From positions 48,271,459-48,335,458 of the forward strand of contig OX235265.1 of NCBI GenBank assembly GCA_944472135.2: DNA of 64,000 bases, read 5' to 3'. The stretch's first letter is position 1, and the number at the start of each line of letters is the position of its first letter. The stretch comes from Trichobilharzia regenti (Eukaryota > Platyhelminthes > Trematoda > Strigeidida > Schistosomatidae). The translations under genes were made by a program, and so were the position numbers. The notes under the pieces were generated by a model. It searched no databases. It saw only the letters and a program-made list of their open reading frames with translations, and was not told the origin of the DNA. Shown here one piece after another: positions 1 through 12,490 of the stretch.

Positions 1-1599
1 CTACAAACTAATTCTTAAAAACATATAAAGGATTCCAGTCCTAATCACTTTCAAATAGGCTACTTGTCTAAATAAGGCAGCAAATTCATCTATAAGGAAC
101 AAATAAATTTAAAGATTTTAATGTAGAACAAATATTTGGATGCAAATTTGTTCTTCGTATAATTCAAAATTTCACTGTAATTGACTTCAATTAGGTTTGT
201 ATTTATAATATGTAAAGAATGTTTATCAGTTCACAGAGAAAGACATTAGTGACAGTTGACTAATTTTCAGTTTAAATAATGCTCAATTCACTGAAGTGAA
301 GTTATTCGTTTCACGTACTAGACATGAGTGAAAAATACAATTCCCCTCCCCTCAACTCCACTTCACTTCACTCCCCCACTCCCACGCCTACTGCTGCCAC
401 TAATCACTCACTTCAATTTACTCTACAATATTTTCTTTGTTTTAAATGATTAGGTGAATTAAAATGAAGAAAGAGGGAAGTCTGAATAGGAAAAGATATT
501 TTTCAGAGAAACGATTTTTTTGTTATGCCAGAATGAATTTATCTTAAGGACTAAACCATCAAAATAATTGACTTTCTTTTGGCTCTCTTAACTGAAATCC
601 ACCAGTGTTTTTGTGATTTTCACTGTTGTATTCCTGAAATATGTTAGCAGAGTTGATGGATTCTACAAAAGAGATCCATTTAAAATATTGTTTTCCTCAG
701 AACCCAACCCTCTTCACTTCATTGAATGAAATGAAAGTCTTTAAAAATAAAACAGGTCTAGCTGCAGTTTGCAATCTGAGTCTATAAATCCTAATATGTA
801 AGCTTACTATTGGCGTCAAACAAGAGTGCAGTGTTTAACAAATTAAGACCACTAGGGAAGTTTTTGAGGGTGTCTGATATTATTCATGGAAGTATATTTG
901 TGTTGGGAATATTCTAACCGGAAAAGAAGAGAAACAAGTGAATTGGTGGTAGATTTTCATAGTATCACATAAAATATCACAGAATAGTCTATCTGAGCAC
1001 AGTGATGAAGTTTGACTTCAGGAGAGATTAATTCTGGTGATATGATTTGTCCCTGTTTCAGAGGCAGGAAGCTTGATAACTACACTTCACGTAGGGCAGG
1101 GTTTGATTCTCGGCCAGCGTAATGCTAAACTTCACTAAGCTGATGACCAGCTCAGAAAAGAAAGAAGGCTGATTGTGTGACTAACGATCCAACTCCGTTT
1201 AAAAAAGCCACCGCTACAGAAATGTTAGGCCTGAAGTTCCATATTCCCATTGGAATGCAACAAATGAAACGAAAAATGATGGTAAAGTAAAAGAAGTCGA
1301 AGAGGTACGTCTTTATTCTTTTGTATAACAAGTACACTTTACTGTTTAGGACTTTTTTGTAATAAAGATGTCTAAATTAACACTTTTTCTTTCAATGACG
1401 CAATTTCAATCCTTCATACTCTTGGAACGTTTAAGTACCTTAAAAATCCCTATTGAATCATATGAAAAAGAGAATACGTTCAGCGAAGATATTTTTTCGG
1501 TGAATTCATTCACATAACTGTACAATAGCATTTATGTATGACTATTTTGTGCGTGTGTGTGTGTGTACATGAGGTTTGTCAAGTTTAGATAATTACAGG
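1..1599. other. No gene recognised
   Basis: AT-rich with many stops in all frames. A C-rich patch lies at 343-395 (CCCCTCCCCTC, CTCCCCCACTCCC). A faint tRNA-like remnant (GGGTTTGATTCTCGGCC) is at 1095-1115. Confidence 0.6.
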
Positions 1600-1745
1600 G
1601 TTTCATCATAAGCTGAAATTAGTTAAAGAACCACTAGAAAACCTGGGAGTACTGGAAACCTGTTTCGTCCTAGTTTGGGACTCTTAAACGGTACACATCC
1701 ACTGCAGGGGTTCGAACTCAAGACCTTCAGGTTAAAAGACGAGGT
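1600..1745 (-). mobile_element. Hammerhead-SINE family, degraded copy
   Basis: Minus-strand tail, hammerhead segment (GTTTCGTCCTAGTTTGGGAC on plus) and B box (GGTTCGAACTC). The core is decayed. Confidence 0.65.
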
Positions 1746-1799
1746 AATTAATCAGGTAATACAAGAATGTTCTAATATTTAAACAAGATTAATTAGACA

Positions 1800-2080
1800 G
1801 TAACTAAAGTAAGATTGAGTTAGTAAGTTAGATGACGTAATATGATTGGCTAAATGTTTCAACTTTGGTCAGGGTAGCAACAGAGGTAATTACTGGTAGA
1901 GACTAAGTGGAGGTAGGGTAGAGAATAATGTCATTTAAATTAGAACTAAAGTTGAGCAAATAAGCTGGATGACGTAACATATATGACTAGAAACTGAATG
2001 TTGGTCAGGTCAGTAACAGCGGTAATAAGGTGTAGAAATTAAATCAAGTGGGGGGTAGAGGACAAGAACGTTGAAAATGT
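1800..2080 (+). repeat. Two-copy degenerate tandem repeat, period about 137 bp
   Basis: GATGACGTAA at 1831 and 1968, TTGGTCAGGG/TTGGTCAGGT and GGTAGGGTAGAG/GGGGGTAGAGGA recur with a near-constant offset. Confidence 0.55.
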
Positions 2081-3769
2081 AAAATATTGCAATTGAAAGT
2101 TGAACGTCTTCATACTCTGCTAAATTTTATATAAATACGTATGAAGAGTTGGTATGTTGATCAGAATGTTCAAAATGTGTTACACAAATACATGATACAT
2201 ATCAAAAAATGATTTCTTAATGTCTTTTCAGAATTTTTAGGCTAGAATTTGGGACAGTTGAAAACACCAACAGGCCCCAGAAGAGTTTTTCTCTTTGTAT
2301 GAGCCTATGAAATTCCAGGATGAATCTTAACTCCTTTTTCTAAGCTCAGCATTAACTAAGAGGAACATCATCGCCTATTAGCTTTCATTTTCTTCTCCAC
2401 ACACGATTGTCTCCACATCGCTTTTTCATGAGCACCTTACTCAACTCATGCTTATGTCAAATCCATCTTCAGTTTTATCCCGCATATTTGTTGGAAGGTA
2501 CGTTGTTGGTTTGTTCGTTACCACAATTCCTTGTTTCTGTTACTTTCTGGCCATCTGATGTTCTCCATGAAACGAAGTCAGTTGATAATGAAAGTCTCCA
2601 TTATTTTATTGGAAAATAGTTTCCTGAATCATATAGAGATGTACTGACGTGATATTGAAATTCGAATCTTGTAATTTATTCTAGAACTGACTGAAATTGA
2701 TTGATTAAGACAACGGGAATAATAAATATTTTGAAGAAAAAAATCCAACTTAGGCTGTACTTCCGCTTGGTAAATTTAAGTCTATCTCTTCTACACAGCA
2801 ATTTTAGACTCCAAATAGAACGTCAATTTGAATACACTAAAATTTGGCAGGTATATTAGTCGAGTATTGATAGTTTTCTGTGCACAACCTTAGCAATAAA
2901 TCAAGTATACTTTTAAAAGATTTTATGACTGATTAGTAATTACAACTATTATTGCTGTCAATATTACTATTACTATTATTATTACTATTAAATTAATAAA
3001 CGCCTTAGAATACAGATTAATCTGACACATGTCTTTCTTATACATTTATGTGTCTGTAGAAGGCATCAATTCGTATTAAAAATAGGAATTCTGATGATAA
3101 ACTAACTACGTCAGTACATTAATTTTTTTACTGCCTAAACAGTATTATACTCTGCAAACTTTTTCCACATACTTTCTCTCTCTTTCTCTCTCATCCATTC
3201 TGTCGAAAAATCATCAATCAAAGCCTTCTAATCACTGTCTAATCAAATTGGACGAACAGACTTAAACTGTCTTAATTGTGTTTATTTTTCGTGAAATAAT
3301 AATATTATTAATAATGGCATGTTCGATTATTTTTGCATAGGTAAGATATAGATAAATCTGTTGATTAATTATTAGCAATACACTAAGTTTTAATAATTTG
3401 TCTTATCAGCTAGACATTTTTTCTGTTTGTTGTATACAAACGAAAGAAAACACCGAAGTGCATAACGAACTTTTAGACCGAATCACTTTTATTCACAACT
3501 AAGAAGGCATACATATGGACGCATTTAATCGATTGTATAATAATTTGAACACTAATGAATATGTTTTCATTTGTTGTTCTTCATTTTTTGGTTACTAGAA
3601 AAGGAACCGATCAAAGTATGATAATATCTGTAGTAAGAAGTAAATATTTTGATGAATTCAGTCGACATATATTTATGCCGAGTTGAAGGCTAAAAGTGAC
3701 GGCGATACAAACGCTGAATATATGTGCAGTTGTTTTAGCACTTTGATCTTAGCTGATAATAACTAGCAG
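2081..3769. other. No gene recognised
   Basis: AT-rich, with ATT trinucleotide stretches (2940-3000) and a TCTC run at 3173-3192. The short frames look random. Confidence 0.6.
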
Positions 3770-4580
3770 CAAAATCTACGATGTGAATATTGTCCTGTTT
3801 AGGACATGTCAGGTGAATTCACCTGCCTGCCTTTCCAATTTGTGATGTTTTTCCTACCAAGGCTCGAACCCTACCGATGTCGTTTCAAACATGAAAACAT
3901 TATTCACTAGGCTATGAAGGCCACTTTTTATGTCAAATGTTATTGGCTTTTAGGTTAATCTGCATTCGCCGTTGACTGATTATTAATGGACCGAAATGCT
4001 GTTGACATGCTGGATTCCACAGCTATTTAACGTCAGCTAAAATAACGTCATAGTAACATTTGGACATCGTCGAAGCGTCTGTACTAGGAGCTGACTTTGT
4101 AAAGGAGACTCAGCATGTTGACGCAACACAGTCAATCAACAGGAAAACCAAATTAACCTAGCAGTGGGATCAAAGATGTTCATTTCGTCACACTTGTGAC
4201 TCGTCATCCGAATGTATCCACTGTCCCCAGTGAGTGGATATGATTCCCGCTGAGACTCAAACCCAGCATCCATCGTTTCCAATGTTAAAGCGTTATCCAC
4301 TAGACCACCTTGGATACGAGAACGGAATCTTATGCAACGAGGATAATTTATTATTTTGTTTTGATCAGTCTTTTTTTCTCCATCGACTGACTAGACTGAA
4401 AGTGTCGGTACCTGTTGATATATCTGACCCTCAGTATGGAGGCTTCGACGACGCTTCTCGCTGCCCAAGTGGTTTAATGGGTAACTCTTTGGCATTAGAA
4501 ACAACAGGTTCTGGGTTCAAGTTCCAGGGGAACAATATCAACAGAGCTTACGAGTCCCAAATAGGACTAAATGAGCGACT
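3770..4580. mobile_element. Degraded Smα copies, mixed orientation
   Basis: Minus-strand remnants at 3790-3930 (hammerhead-like CCTGTTTAGGACATGTCAGG; B box GGCTCGAACCC) and 4170-4325 (TTTCGTCACACTTGTGACTC, GAGACTCAAACCCAGC). A plus-strand tRNA-like head is at 4450-4560 (CCCAAGTGGTTTAATGGGTA; GGGTTCAAGTTCC). The minus copy at 4170-4215 reads ATGACGA for the core, so C3 is lost. The 119-residue open frame here is a chance product of these repeats. Confidence 0.6.
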
Positions 4581-5334
4581 TGGACTTCACTGATGGTTAT
4601 TATCAACCAAATAACGCCCATAAGTTCCTTATTTGTCCATTTTGACACTGGCTTTATGAAAAACTTCAAATAGGATACGTTTGTACACAGCACAGCACCA
4701 CGTCAACCACTTCGAGCCGTTAAACAACCATACACAAGTTGATCGCTCCCCAACATTACTTTAAACGTGTGTACAATTTATACAGTTTAGTGTTTAGGAG
4801 TTATATAGAAAGAAGTGTGAATTGCTGATGGATGGTTGAAGTCGACTCTCAAGAAGACGCAGATCTAGCTTATGTACCATCTGTCACACGTGGTAATGGG
4901 GCAAATATTGAACCTTTGGGGAGAAGATTTGTCATTTGAAGGTTCGAACAAGTATTACCGAAAAGAACCTTAAGAGCTCTATCAAATTATTCTGTAGTTA
5001 CGAAAGTAAGATTGACAATATTCATTTGTGTACCAACAACAAAAGTGGTGACAATTCTCTCAATAAATATCTAATTCTACTATATAGTAGTTATTGGAAA
5101 TGGAATATGAGCCATTTGTATCATTATTTTTCAAATGTTGGTTTGTAGGGATTTGATTGGTTTCAGGATTTCATCATGAGCTGACATTAGTTAGAGTCTT
5201 TTTGAGTCTTTTTGAAACTGAATTTCAGCAAACGTGTCATTGAATGTGAGATTTTTCTGAGACAACTTTGATTTTTGACTATCCCTTCGAATTCGTTTTA
5301 AGCTAATATCAACTTTTACTTTCTTTCCATTTAT

Positions 5335-5740
5335 TTTTACGAGTTTGATCACGAATTGATAACATTTAGAGAATCATTGAAAATCAGCGCTGGAGTACTA
5401 GACAGCTGTTTCATCCTAGTTTGGGAATCATCCGCAGTACGCGCCCACCACCAGTGTTCGAACCCACCACCTTCCTGTTACAAGACAAACTCGTATGACA
5501 TTCAGCCACTGGGACCGGATTCAATGGTCAGCCCATGAATTCGAACCTCTACCAGTTCGTGTTTTAACGCGACCACCAACCAATGTCACCGGTAGGAAAT
5601 CCATCCTCACACTTGACTGGTTGGACTTCACTGGTCACGACTTCTTACTAGAACTCCAGGAAACGCCATCCTGTAGCAAGTCACTAGCGTGCATCAGATT
5701 AATTTTCAAGATTTGGTTTGTAAAGATTGCATTTGTTTTT
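5335..5740 (-). mobile_element. Hammerhead-SINE family, complete unit, second subfamily
   Basis: Minus-strand unit with the subfamily-2 hammerhead segment at about 5395-5440 (GTACTGCGGATGATTCCC, GGATGAAACAGC on minus), a tRNA-like head and a body ending in GCATCAGATTAATTTTCAA, the same end as at 39735. The core is mutated (CGGATGA), so it should be inactive. A detached tail piece of the other subfamily lies at 5140-5215. Confidence 0.7.
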
Positions 5741-6523
5741 ACGAGAAAATGTTTTTCATATGTTTGCATTCCAAGTGTAACATGGGGTCCCAATCTTTAA
5801 GTTGTGATGTGTTAGTAGGACTTGCATTATTATGATTATTTTTACTGGGTAAAGATGCTGACGACTCACCCAACCTTTCCTGATTTTCAGGTTTAGTATC
5901 AGCTAGGCTTGGTTAGGATGTGCGTCGGCAGGGAATCGACCCAAACCCATGTCAAGCGTAGCTGGCGAGGATTTTTAATCTCTGGACCACTGACTAACTT
6001 TCATTAATTTGCTTTACTTACATATAGCTCCGGCATTCGTTGGCAGAAGGGATCAGTGGTGTATACTGTCACGTTAAGAACAAACCGTGATTTGTGTCAT
6101 ATTATACAGTATACTGTATACGCACTCACACAACCACACAATGTTTTGTCTACTGCCGCTTATAAAAATTTCTTTGAATACAATGTCACTAAATCATTTC
6201 ATCGTTTTACTTGAGAATAATTCTAAGATAAAGCGAACTATCCCATTCAACCTATTGGGGAGGAGTTAAGAATAAGATATTGGAGAAAAGAAGAAAATGA
6301 AGTCAAGATATTGCGTGACTCATTCTTCTTTTTATTCTTCAAAAGTATTTCAGGTCAATATTTCGTTAAATTAATTAAATATTGTAGATAAATGAAATGG
6401 TTGTTTGTTTGATTCTAAGGGTTAATCATATTTAATACTAATCACATTGACTTATACATATATATATAAAGTACAGTTCTTAAAGGAACACAAAAGGTCA
6501 ACAAATCGAAGTAATTGACACTG

Positions 6524-6562
<39 letters not shown>

Positions 6563-7544
6563 GGACTACTGACAACCCATTTGTTGACTGATAATGTATA
6601 GATGAGAGTATTGTGATTAGACTTCAATTAGAAGTTAAGTATATATACGTATGCATTTGTGCCCGTAAGTCTTTACTAAAATTTTTTGTCTGTTTATTAG
6701 ATAAGGTCACTTAAAATCATAAAGTCATGAATAGATCACATTCATTTGAAGCTAATGCTAATCACGAAGAGTTCCGTCCACAACCAGAACAATGATGTAC
6801 AGAAAGTATGCGAAGGCGTTTCCTTCTTCTTATTCTTCGGGAAAGATTGATGTCGGATTATTTTGTTTTTAAGAAAATAGATTTTAAAGCTTCTCATGTA
6901 TGGCTGGTCAACTGACCTCACGGACCATCATATCAAAAATCAGCGATTCATAAAATGTAAAGTGTCATTGCGATAATATCATGGAAAAACCGGTTGAGGA
7001 AAGAAAAGTAAAACCATGTTATGTCTCTTAAATGTTGCTAAAAACTGATTTATTCCAGAATATTTTACATCCAGTAATTTGGACTGGTTAACTTTCGAAG
7101 CTCCTATCGTTGTTTTAAATAGCCGCAGGTTAACGCTTACGATGTTGTTTGGAATGACAATCGAAGCATATTCAGTTTGACACAGCTCAGGGAGCCAAAT
7201 CATTTCAAACCACCAAATTTCCTATATTATTCATCCGTTTTTAAGTAGCTACATAATCTGTTAAACCTTAGGATCCTTTATGGTGTTTTACATACTTTTG
7301 CATTATCGGCAAGAACAGCTGGAAAGAAAGATGAACTATCCAGTAGAAGTTTTTCATATTCTTACAAGTGATTGGATCAGTTCGTGTGTTTTGAAGATTG
7401 CTTTCATGTTCACCGCTCAGCATATACGCTGGAGTAAAACAGCTCATGTTTTGCGTGAAAAACAGTGCCATAATGATTTGACTAATTCTTGAAGAAGCGC
7501 TGATATCGATAACTAAAGTCGGCGAAAACAATTAAAGTACAGCT
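5741..7544. other. No gene recognised
   Basis: Holds a faint tRNA-headed remnant at 5870-6000 (minus) and the TA run at 6528-6559. Nothing else identified. Confidence 0.55.
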
Positions 7545-7905
7545 CACTAGCGACTGGCCCTACTCAGGCAGTTAACCTGGGGTTCTAGTGAGAAGCTGTG
7601 ACCAGTAGGGCACAGCAAGTTGAAGATGAGGCAGTAACTCATCGAAGAAGACATTGCAAAATGGTCGTGATATTTCGTGAATCGACAGAAGTTAGAATTC
7701 AATAACCGTTGGATTGGGTCCCGGTGGCTCAATGGTCTACGAGCTTACCTTGTAACCAGAAGGCCCTGGGTTCGAACCCCGCGGTGTGGATGCGTACTTC
7801 TGAAGAGTCCCAAACTAGGACAGGGCAAACAGCTGTCCAGTACTCACAGGTTTTCCAGTGGTTCTCTAACTGATGTCAGCTTATGATGAAATCCTTCATG
7901 CAATA
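7545..7905 (+). mobile_element. Hammerhead-SINE family, near-complete unit
   Basis: Plus-strand copy with body (CACTAGCGACTGG, GGGGTTCTAGTG), tRNA-like head (CCCGGTGGCTCAATGGTC, TTCGAACCCC) and tail (CTCTAACTGATGTCAGC). The hammerhead segment at 7794-7843 keeps CTGAAGA and both stem II arms, but GAAA is disrupted by an insertion (CAGGGCAAAC), so it should be dead. Confidence 0.78.
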
Positions 7906-8654
7906 AAGTACAGCTCTTTCTAATTATGCTAGGAGGATCACAAGTGCCTAACTGAATGCAAAATATAAAGGTTAGTTTAGCTTGACATAAAAATAGCTTG
8001 TAAACACATAAGTCTGTTTTGATCCTTTATTAACCACGTCTCTTCAATAAACAAACACTTTGAGTCAAGAGATGATATCATGCAAAAGCATACTTTCCAC
8101 ACAGACGTTTGTTCAGGCCATTTTTCTAATGAAGCAGACTTCGCCGCTGATCGGTACAAAACGACACTGATTTAATTCACTATAGGAATAACTGATTACA
8201 GCTGATGAATACAAATTAAAATCCAGTAAATTAGTTGTGAATATGCCAAACGACATCACATATATTTGCTGAACTCTGGTTGCACAATTCATCTCAAGAT
8301 GACTACTGTCAAGGATGGCTGATATTTTGACTACATTTTCAACTTAACAGATCAGCTGCTGATTTTACCATACATTTTCCTTCAAATAATTCTTTAATTC
8401 TCTATAAAATTTCAGTCTCTCGCGTGTTTTGATTACGCACACTTTCAACATGTCTCTTTGAAAGTTCATTTAAAGTGAAGACAGGATATGTTGCATAGAG
8501 AATAATTTGAATTAAATCGTAAAAGATTAACAAATGCAAGTATAAAAGTCAAAATAAATACTTTCTAAATTTGAGTTTTATGTGATAAAATCTGATGAGA
8601 CAAACAAGATATTCAGGTAATACTGTGTGACACAACGTACAACACAACTGTTAG

Positions 8655-8990
8655 TAGAATGATATATTTGATAATGATAATAGCTTTATTCCAAAACAGT
8701 ACTTGTGATACAGAATGGAATTATCAGCATTTTACTACAGTATTGCATCCAGTTAGTAAATTAACAATAAAATAAAATTCTACATAGATGAAGGGTAATC
8801 TCAGTTAGTTTTGACAACAACATATTGCCATGTCGGTAGCAAAGCCAAAATTGAACAGAGTGTTTCAAGGTACTAGAAAAGTAGGTTCCAGCGTATTTAC
8901 TGGCGTAAGCTGAAGAAAGAAACAAAGCTGCACATAACAGAAAAGAGAGAGAGAAAAGGAAAAGAAAGAAAGAAAAACGTTGTACCTATA
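8655..8990 (-). pseudogene. CR1-like element 3' end
   Basis: TAATAGCTTTATTCCAAAAC, AGTACTTGTGATACAGAATG and TACAGTATTGCATCCAGTTA on plus match the 3' end at 44750-44830. Ends in an AAAG-rich stretch (8935-8975). Confidence 0.65.
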
Positions 8991-9819
8991 AATGATATGA
9001 GGTGGAAAGACGAGATCCAGTTGTTCTACTGACTATTTAATAAGTTAAAGGTTTCACGCCTAATGGTCGATATAAGTCAGTAGTGAAACTTTTGACTTTG
9101 TTTCTATGTAGTGTACGGCTTAATCTGACAGTAAAAATATGGCCCACCTACTAGCTGGAGACATTCCTTGGTGGTGCTTTTCAATAGACTGGACCTCAGG
9201 TTCAAGGACTATCTACTAACTGATGCCTAACAGATAAAACTTAGTTTCAATGCATTCAGGTGCATGATATAACATAGTCTAATGCCCACACAGCACATTA
9301 GATCCAACAAGTTTCACAACTGAGATCATAAGTCTATATTAATTACTTTTCAATGGCTTATTCATGTGTTTGAGTATGTGACTCATACTAATGACCGATG
9401 GATGAATATGGAGATTTGTCTAATTCGCATTACACTGTGTGAATGTGATCTTCCAAAAGTAATCTCCATGAAACTTTTGGTTTTTTCCTCATGTGTGACC
9501 TTTAATTTTGTGAAGACGGAGTTAATTTTCCGCTATAGTCAGTCGTCAACTGAAGAAATCAGAACAAATTAAAATAGTTTAAATGACTTGATCCTACTCT
9601 GACCAAACTGGTTGTCATTTTGAGCAAATGACAAGCGATGATGATTGCCGCTGCCGATCTACAAGCGTTAAATAGCATCTGAGGACAAGACAATCGTTTT
9701 GTCAGGAGGACACTTGAAGCCACGACACAGTATGCGGATTAAAAGTCTTTTACACGTTGTCGAAAAGTGTGAAACCTTCTAATTAAGCAAGATAGACTTA
9801 ACGAATTTTGACTGGAAAC

Positions 9820-10115
9820 TAGCTAGCAACTAGTGTAGTGTATCTAATCCTTCGCGTGCTGCAGACTGAATTCTGTCAGTCACGTAGGGGGTTGGCCATC
9901 ATGGTTTACTTTGCATAGTTGATATCATATGGCTTGAGACAATCGGCGGGAAGTTTAGTACCTAGGTTTGGTGCTAGTTGACACTCACCAGACAGCAAGG
10001 CTTATCTGCAACTTTGAAGGAACTCATGTCTCTTTTCTGAGACTCGGACCCACGTCACCCAGTGAGGCTGCAGTCAGAAACGTTACCAATAAGCTATTCT
10101 GGTTAGCGATTAACT
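9820..10115 (-). mobile_element. Third tRNA-headed repeat family copy
   Basis: GACAATCGGCGGGAAG, CTCACCAGACAGCAAGGC, GAACTCATGTCTC and GAGACTCGGACCCACGTCAC show the same order as at 21235-21420. Confidence 0.6.
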
Positions 10116-10388
10116 TTCTGTAGCACTGCAGGATGTTAACGGTTTACTACCTTTTGCCTCCAGCCATCGAATATCAAACTTAACCAATGCTACAGTATGT
10201 AACAGAAGGATCAAACCTGCGATTTAAAGGTTATGTGGTTTGAAATGAAATTTCAATATAGTTTCTTTTGGAAACCAAAGGAACTTTTGAAATTGCAGGT
10301 CACGAGTTAATTTGCTGATCTAATTTAGTGTATTACTCGTTCACCTAGGTAGCTAGCCAGGATATGGGTGATAATAATATAATAATTT

Positions 10389-10617
10389 TTCCTTAACACT
10401 CCCAGTGGAACATAGGGTATGAAGCTAGTGGCTTGAGGTTTCTGTAGCAGTGTTTATTTTTACAGGATGGGGTTGTTAGCCTCGAGCCCAACCTTTCCTC
10501 TTTACCAGCATTATTTCTGGCTAAGCGAGGTAAAGGAGTGCGTCAGTGGCCGGGGATCAAACCCCGGACCATGTGCATGGTCGGCGAGCGTCCTTGCCGC
10601 TGTACCGCCGACGCACA
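10389..10617 (-). mobile_element. tRNA-headed SINE, long-body form
   Basis: Shares the tRNA-like head of the short form (GTGCGTCGGCGGTACAGCGG; CATGCACATGG; CCGGGGTTTGATCCCC on minus). The body differs: CTTTACCTCGCT, GGTTGGGCTCGAGG, CCTGTAAAAATAAACACTGC, ending GTTCCACTGGGAGTGTTAAG. Relatives are at 23985-24220 and 52921-53152. Confidence 0.75.
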
Positions 10618-10648
10618 AAGTGCCACCGCGTCACCACATCGATGCGCG

Positions 10649-10695
10649 TGGAGATGCCGGGGATCGAACCCGGGACCTCTCGCATGCGAAGCGAT
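10649..10695 (-). tRNA. tRNA-Ala(CGC) 3' half, truncated
   Basis: Minus strand: anticodon stem-loop TCGC / TTCGCAT / GCGA (anticodon CGC), then GAGGTCCCGGGTTCGATCCC (variable and T arm) and CGGCATCTCCA (3' acceptor). These are canonical tRNA-Ala sequences. The 5' half (GGGGATGTAGCTC...) is missing; unrelated repeat sequence lies there. It is a truncated retrocopy or SINE part, not a functional tRNA. Confidence 0.65.
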
Positions 10696-10699
10696 GTGG

Positions 10700-10865
10700 G
10701 TGGTTTGAACTTATTCGACTCTCTGAACTGGGTCACCCTGTGTACGCCGCTGATGAGCTTGGCCTCAAATAAGCGAAATGGCCATCCTGTTGTTCAGATG
10801 ACTTTGATAATCTGGCTATCAAGCACTACTGATTGATATGATTAGTGTCCAACTACTCATATTAG
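10700..10865 (+). repeat. Dispersed repeat shared with 25040-25290
   Basis: TTGAACTTATTCGACTCTCT and CTCAAATAAGCGAAATGGCC correspond to TTGAAATAATTCAACTCTAT and CGCAAATAAGCGAAACCGCC at 25130-25205. Family not recognised. Confidence 0.5.
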
Positions 10866-12009
10866 CCAATCAGTAGTATATACACCATATAACAGAAAAA
10901 GTTTCAATGAATTGGATTAAAAATGTATATTCAACTTTCTTCGTTTCTTTTCTAGGATAACCTTTCAAAATAGGTGAATAATGATGATGACTAAATTAAG
11001 CATTCATTTTACGGTTTTATTCGTGTCCTAAAGTTGAAACATATGCACAAGTTGATTGTACACAAATTATCTCATTATTCTACTTCGTTTGTCAGCTGAC
11101 ATGAAATGAGAAACTTGAGAATAATTTCAAAAATAGATGTGGTTGTTGGTTTTAATTTTTTCTTTCTCTCTCTCTATTATTATTATTCTCGGTTCATTTA
11201 TTTGTCTAGTTTGTTAAAACTTTTGTTGCATATCCTACCTAACTAAACTGTTGTTTTTTAGCATGTCTATGCATGAATATAGTAGGATATACAGTATTGA
11301 ATATCCTTCCGTTTTTGTTTCGTTTTTATTTTGTAATAAAAGCTGGTTAAATTACATAGGAAATTTATTCATTTGTTTTCTCATTCTTGTTTGTAACTTG
11401 TCTGTTCTTCCCTGTTTTTCTTTTTTCCTATTAACTAACTAGCTCACTCACACTGATGTCAGTGGTGTCTTTCACGCATTTCTTTTTTATTACAGACACA
11501 AGTGTATACAAATTGCGAAAATAATGGAGTTGTGCGATTTTCTTAAAATTGCTCACTGATAAATACAGTAGTAAAATATATATATGTAAGTTCTTATTAC
11601 AGTTTACATTTTAATGAGGAGGAACATAATAAATAGAGTGGTGAGGAATATTCAGTAAGTAGGTTGTCCGTTTCGCTAGTTATTTTTTCCTCAATGAATC
11701 GTTACTCGTATCCTTGCTGTCTGTAACATGATTCTATTGCTTTTGGGTTTCGTTCATAAAGCTTAAGAATTTTGCAATCTGTAAAGTTTGAAGAAGTTAA
11801 CATTTCTGAAATAAGAAGATATTTTGCTAGACTGAGAACATTCACACTTCTCTGTTATAATCCTTTCTATTCAGTTGATGTCCACAGAAATACCTCCTTA
11901 ACTTTGAAAGGTTCATTGTGGTCTAATCATTATTCATTTTCATATATAAACAAATGCTGTCACAGAGAATTGAACAGCAATGATTTGCAAGCACTTCTTT
12001 TCGTTAGGA
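10866..12009. other. No gene recognised
   Basis: T-rich, intron-like; CT and ATT runs at 11160-11190. No repeat from the families above. Confidence 0.55.
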
Positions 12010-12490
12010 TTTTCTTTGATTGGTTGGAGGATTTCATAATCAGCGATTACTGGACAGCCGATTTGTCCTAGTTTGGAGCTCTTCATCGGTGCGCGCCCAC
12101 CGGAGTTCGAACCTAGGACCTTATGGCTACAAAGTGAGCTCGTAGACCATTAAGTCACTGGATCCCAATCAAATGAACAACCCATCGCTTCTAACTTCTA
12201 CCAGTTCATGGCATAGCACGACCAGTGCCAACAAATACTTGCCAAAGACATTGGCCAGAAGTCACGCTAAATCACGAATTGGTGGAAGTTAGAATTCATG
12301 AGTCATTGAATCGGGTCCCACTGGCTGAATGCCATACGAGTTTGTCTCGTAATTAGAAGGTCCTGGGTTCGAATCCCAGTAGGTGCGTACTGGAGATGAT
12401 TCCCAAACTAGGATGAAACAGCAGCGGTCCAGTACTCCGTAGTTTTCAATGGTTCTCTAGTTGATATCAATCCGTGATCGACTCGTAAAA
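12010..12490. mobile_element. Two hammerhead-SINE copies head to head
   Basis: 12010 to about 12245 is a minus-strand copy (hammerhead at 12050-12095, B box near 12107). From about 12246 a plus-strand copy runs through head (GGTCCTGGGTTCGAATCCC) and subfamily-2 hammerhead (GATGATTCCC, GGATGAAACAGC). Both body ends meet at the junction, so the pair is an inverted dimer. Confidence 0.7.

Noticed and set aside
4234..4593. 119-residue open frame
   Set aside because: It runs across two Smα remnants in opposite orientation, including tRNA-like boxes. It is a by-product of repeats.
6442..6627. Frame with YIYIYI repeats
   Set aside because: Translation of a TA microsatellite; the same holds at 16369, 20848 and 60169.
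7677..7886. Functional tRNA considered for the SINE head at 7720-7790
   Set aside because: No complete cloverleaf (acceptor strands do not pair), and the same head recurs with hammerhead and tail. It is a SINE head.
10467..10836. Two overlapping frames of about 100 residues, GC-richer than the surroundings
   Set aside because: They cover a minus-strand SINE and a tRNA-Ala 3' half. The composition comes from the tRNA-like heads.
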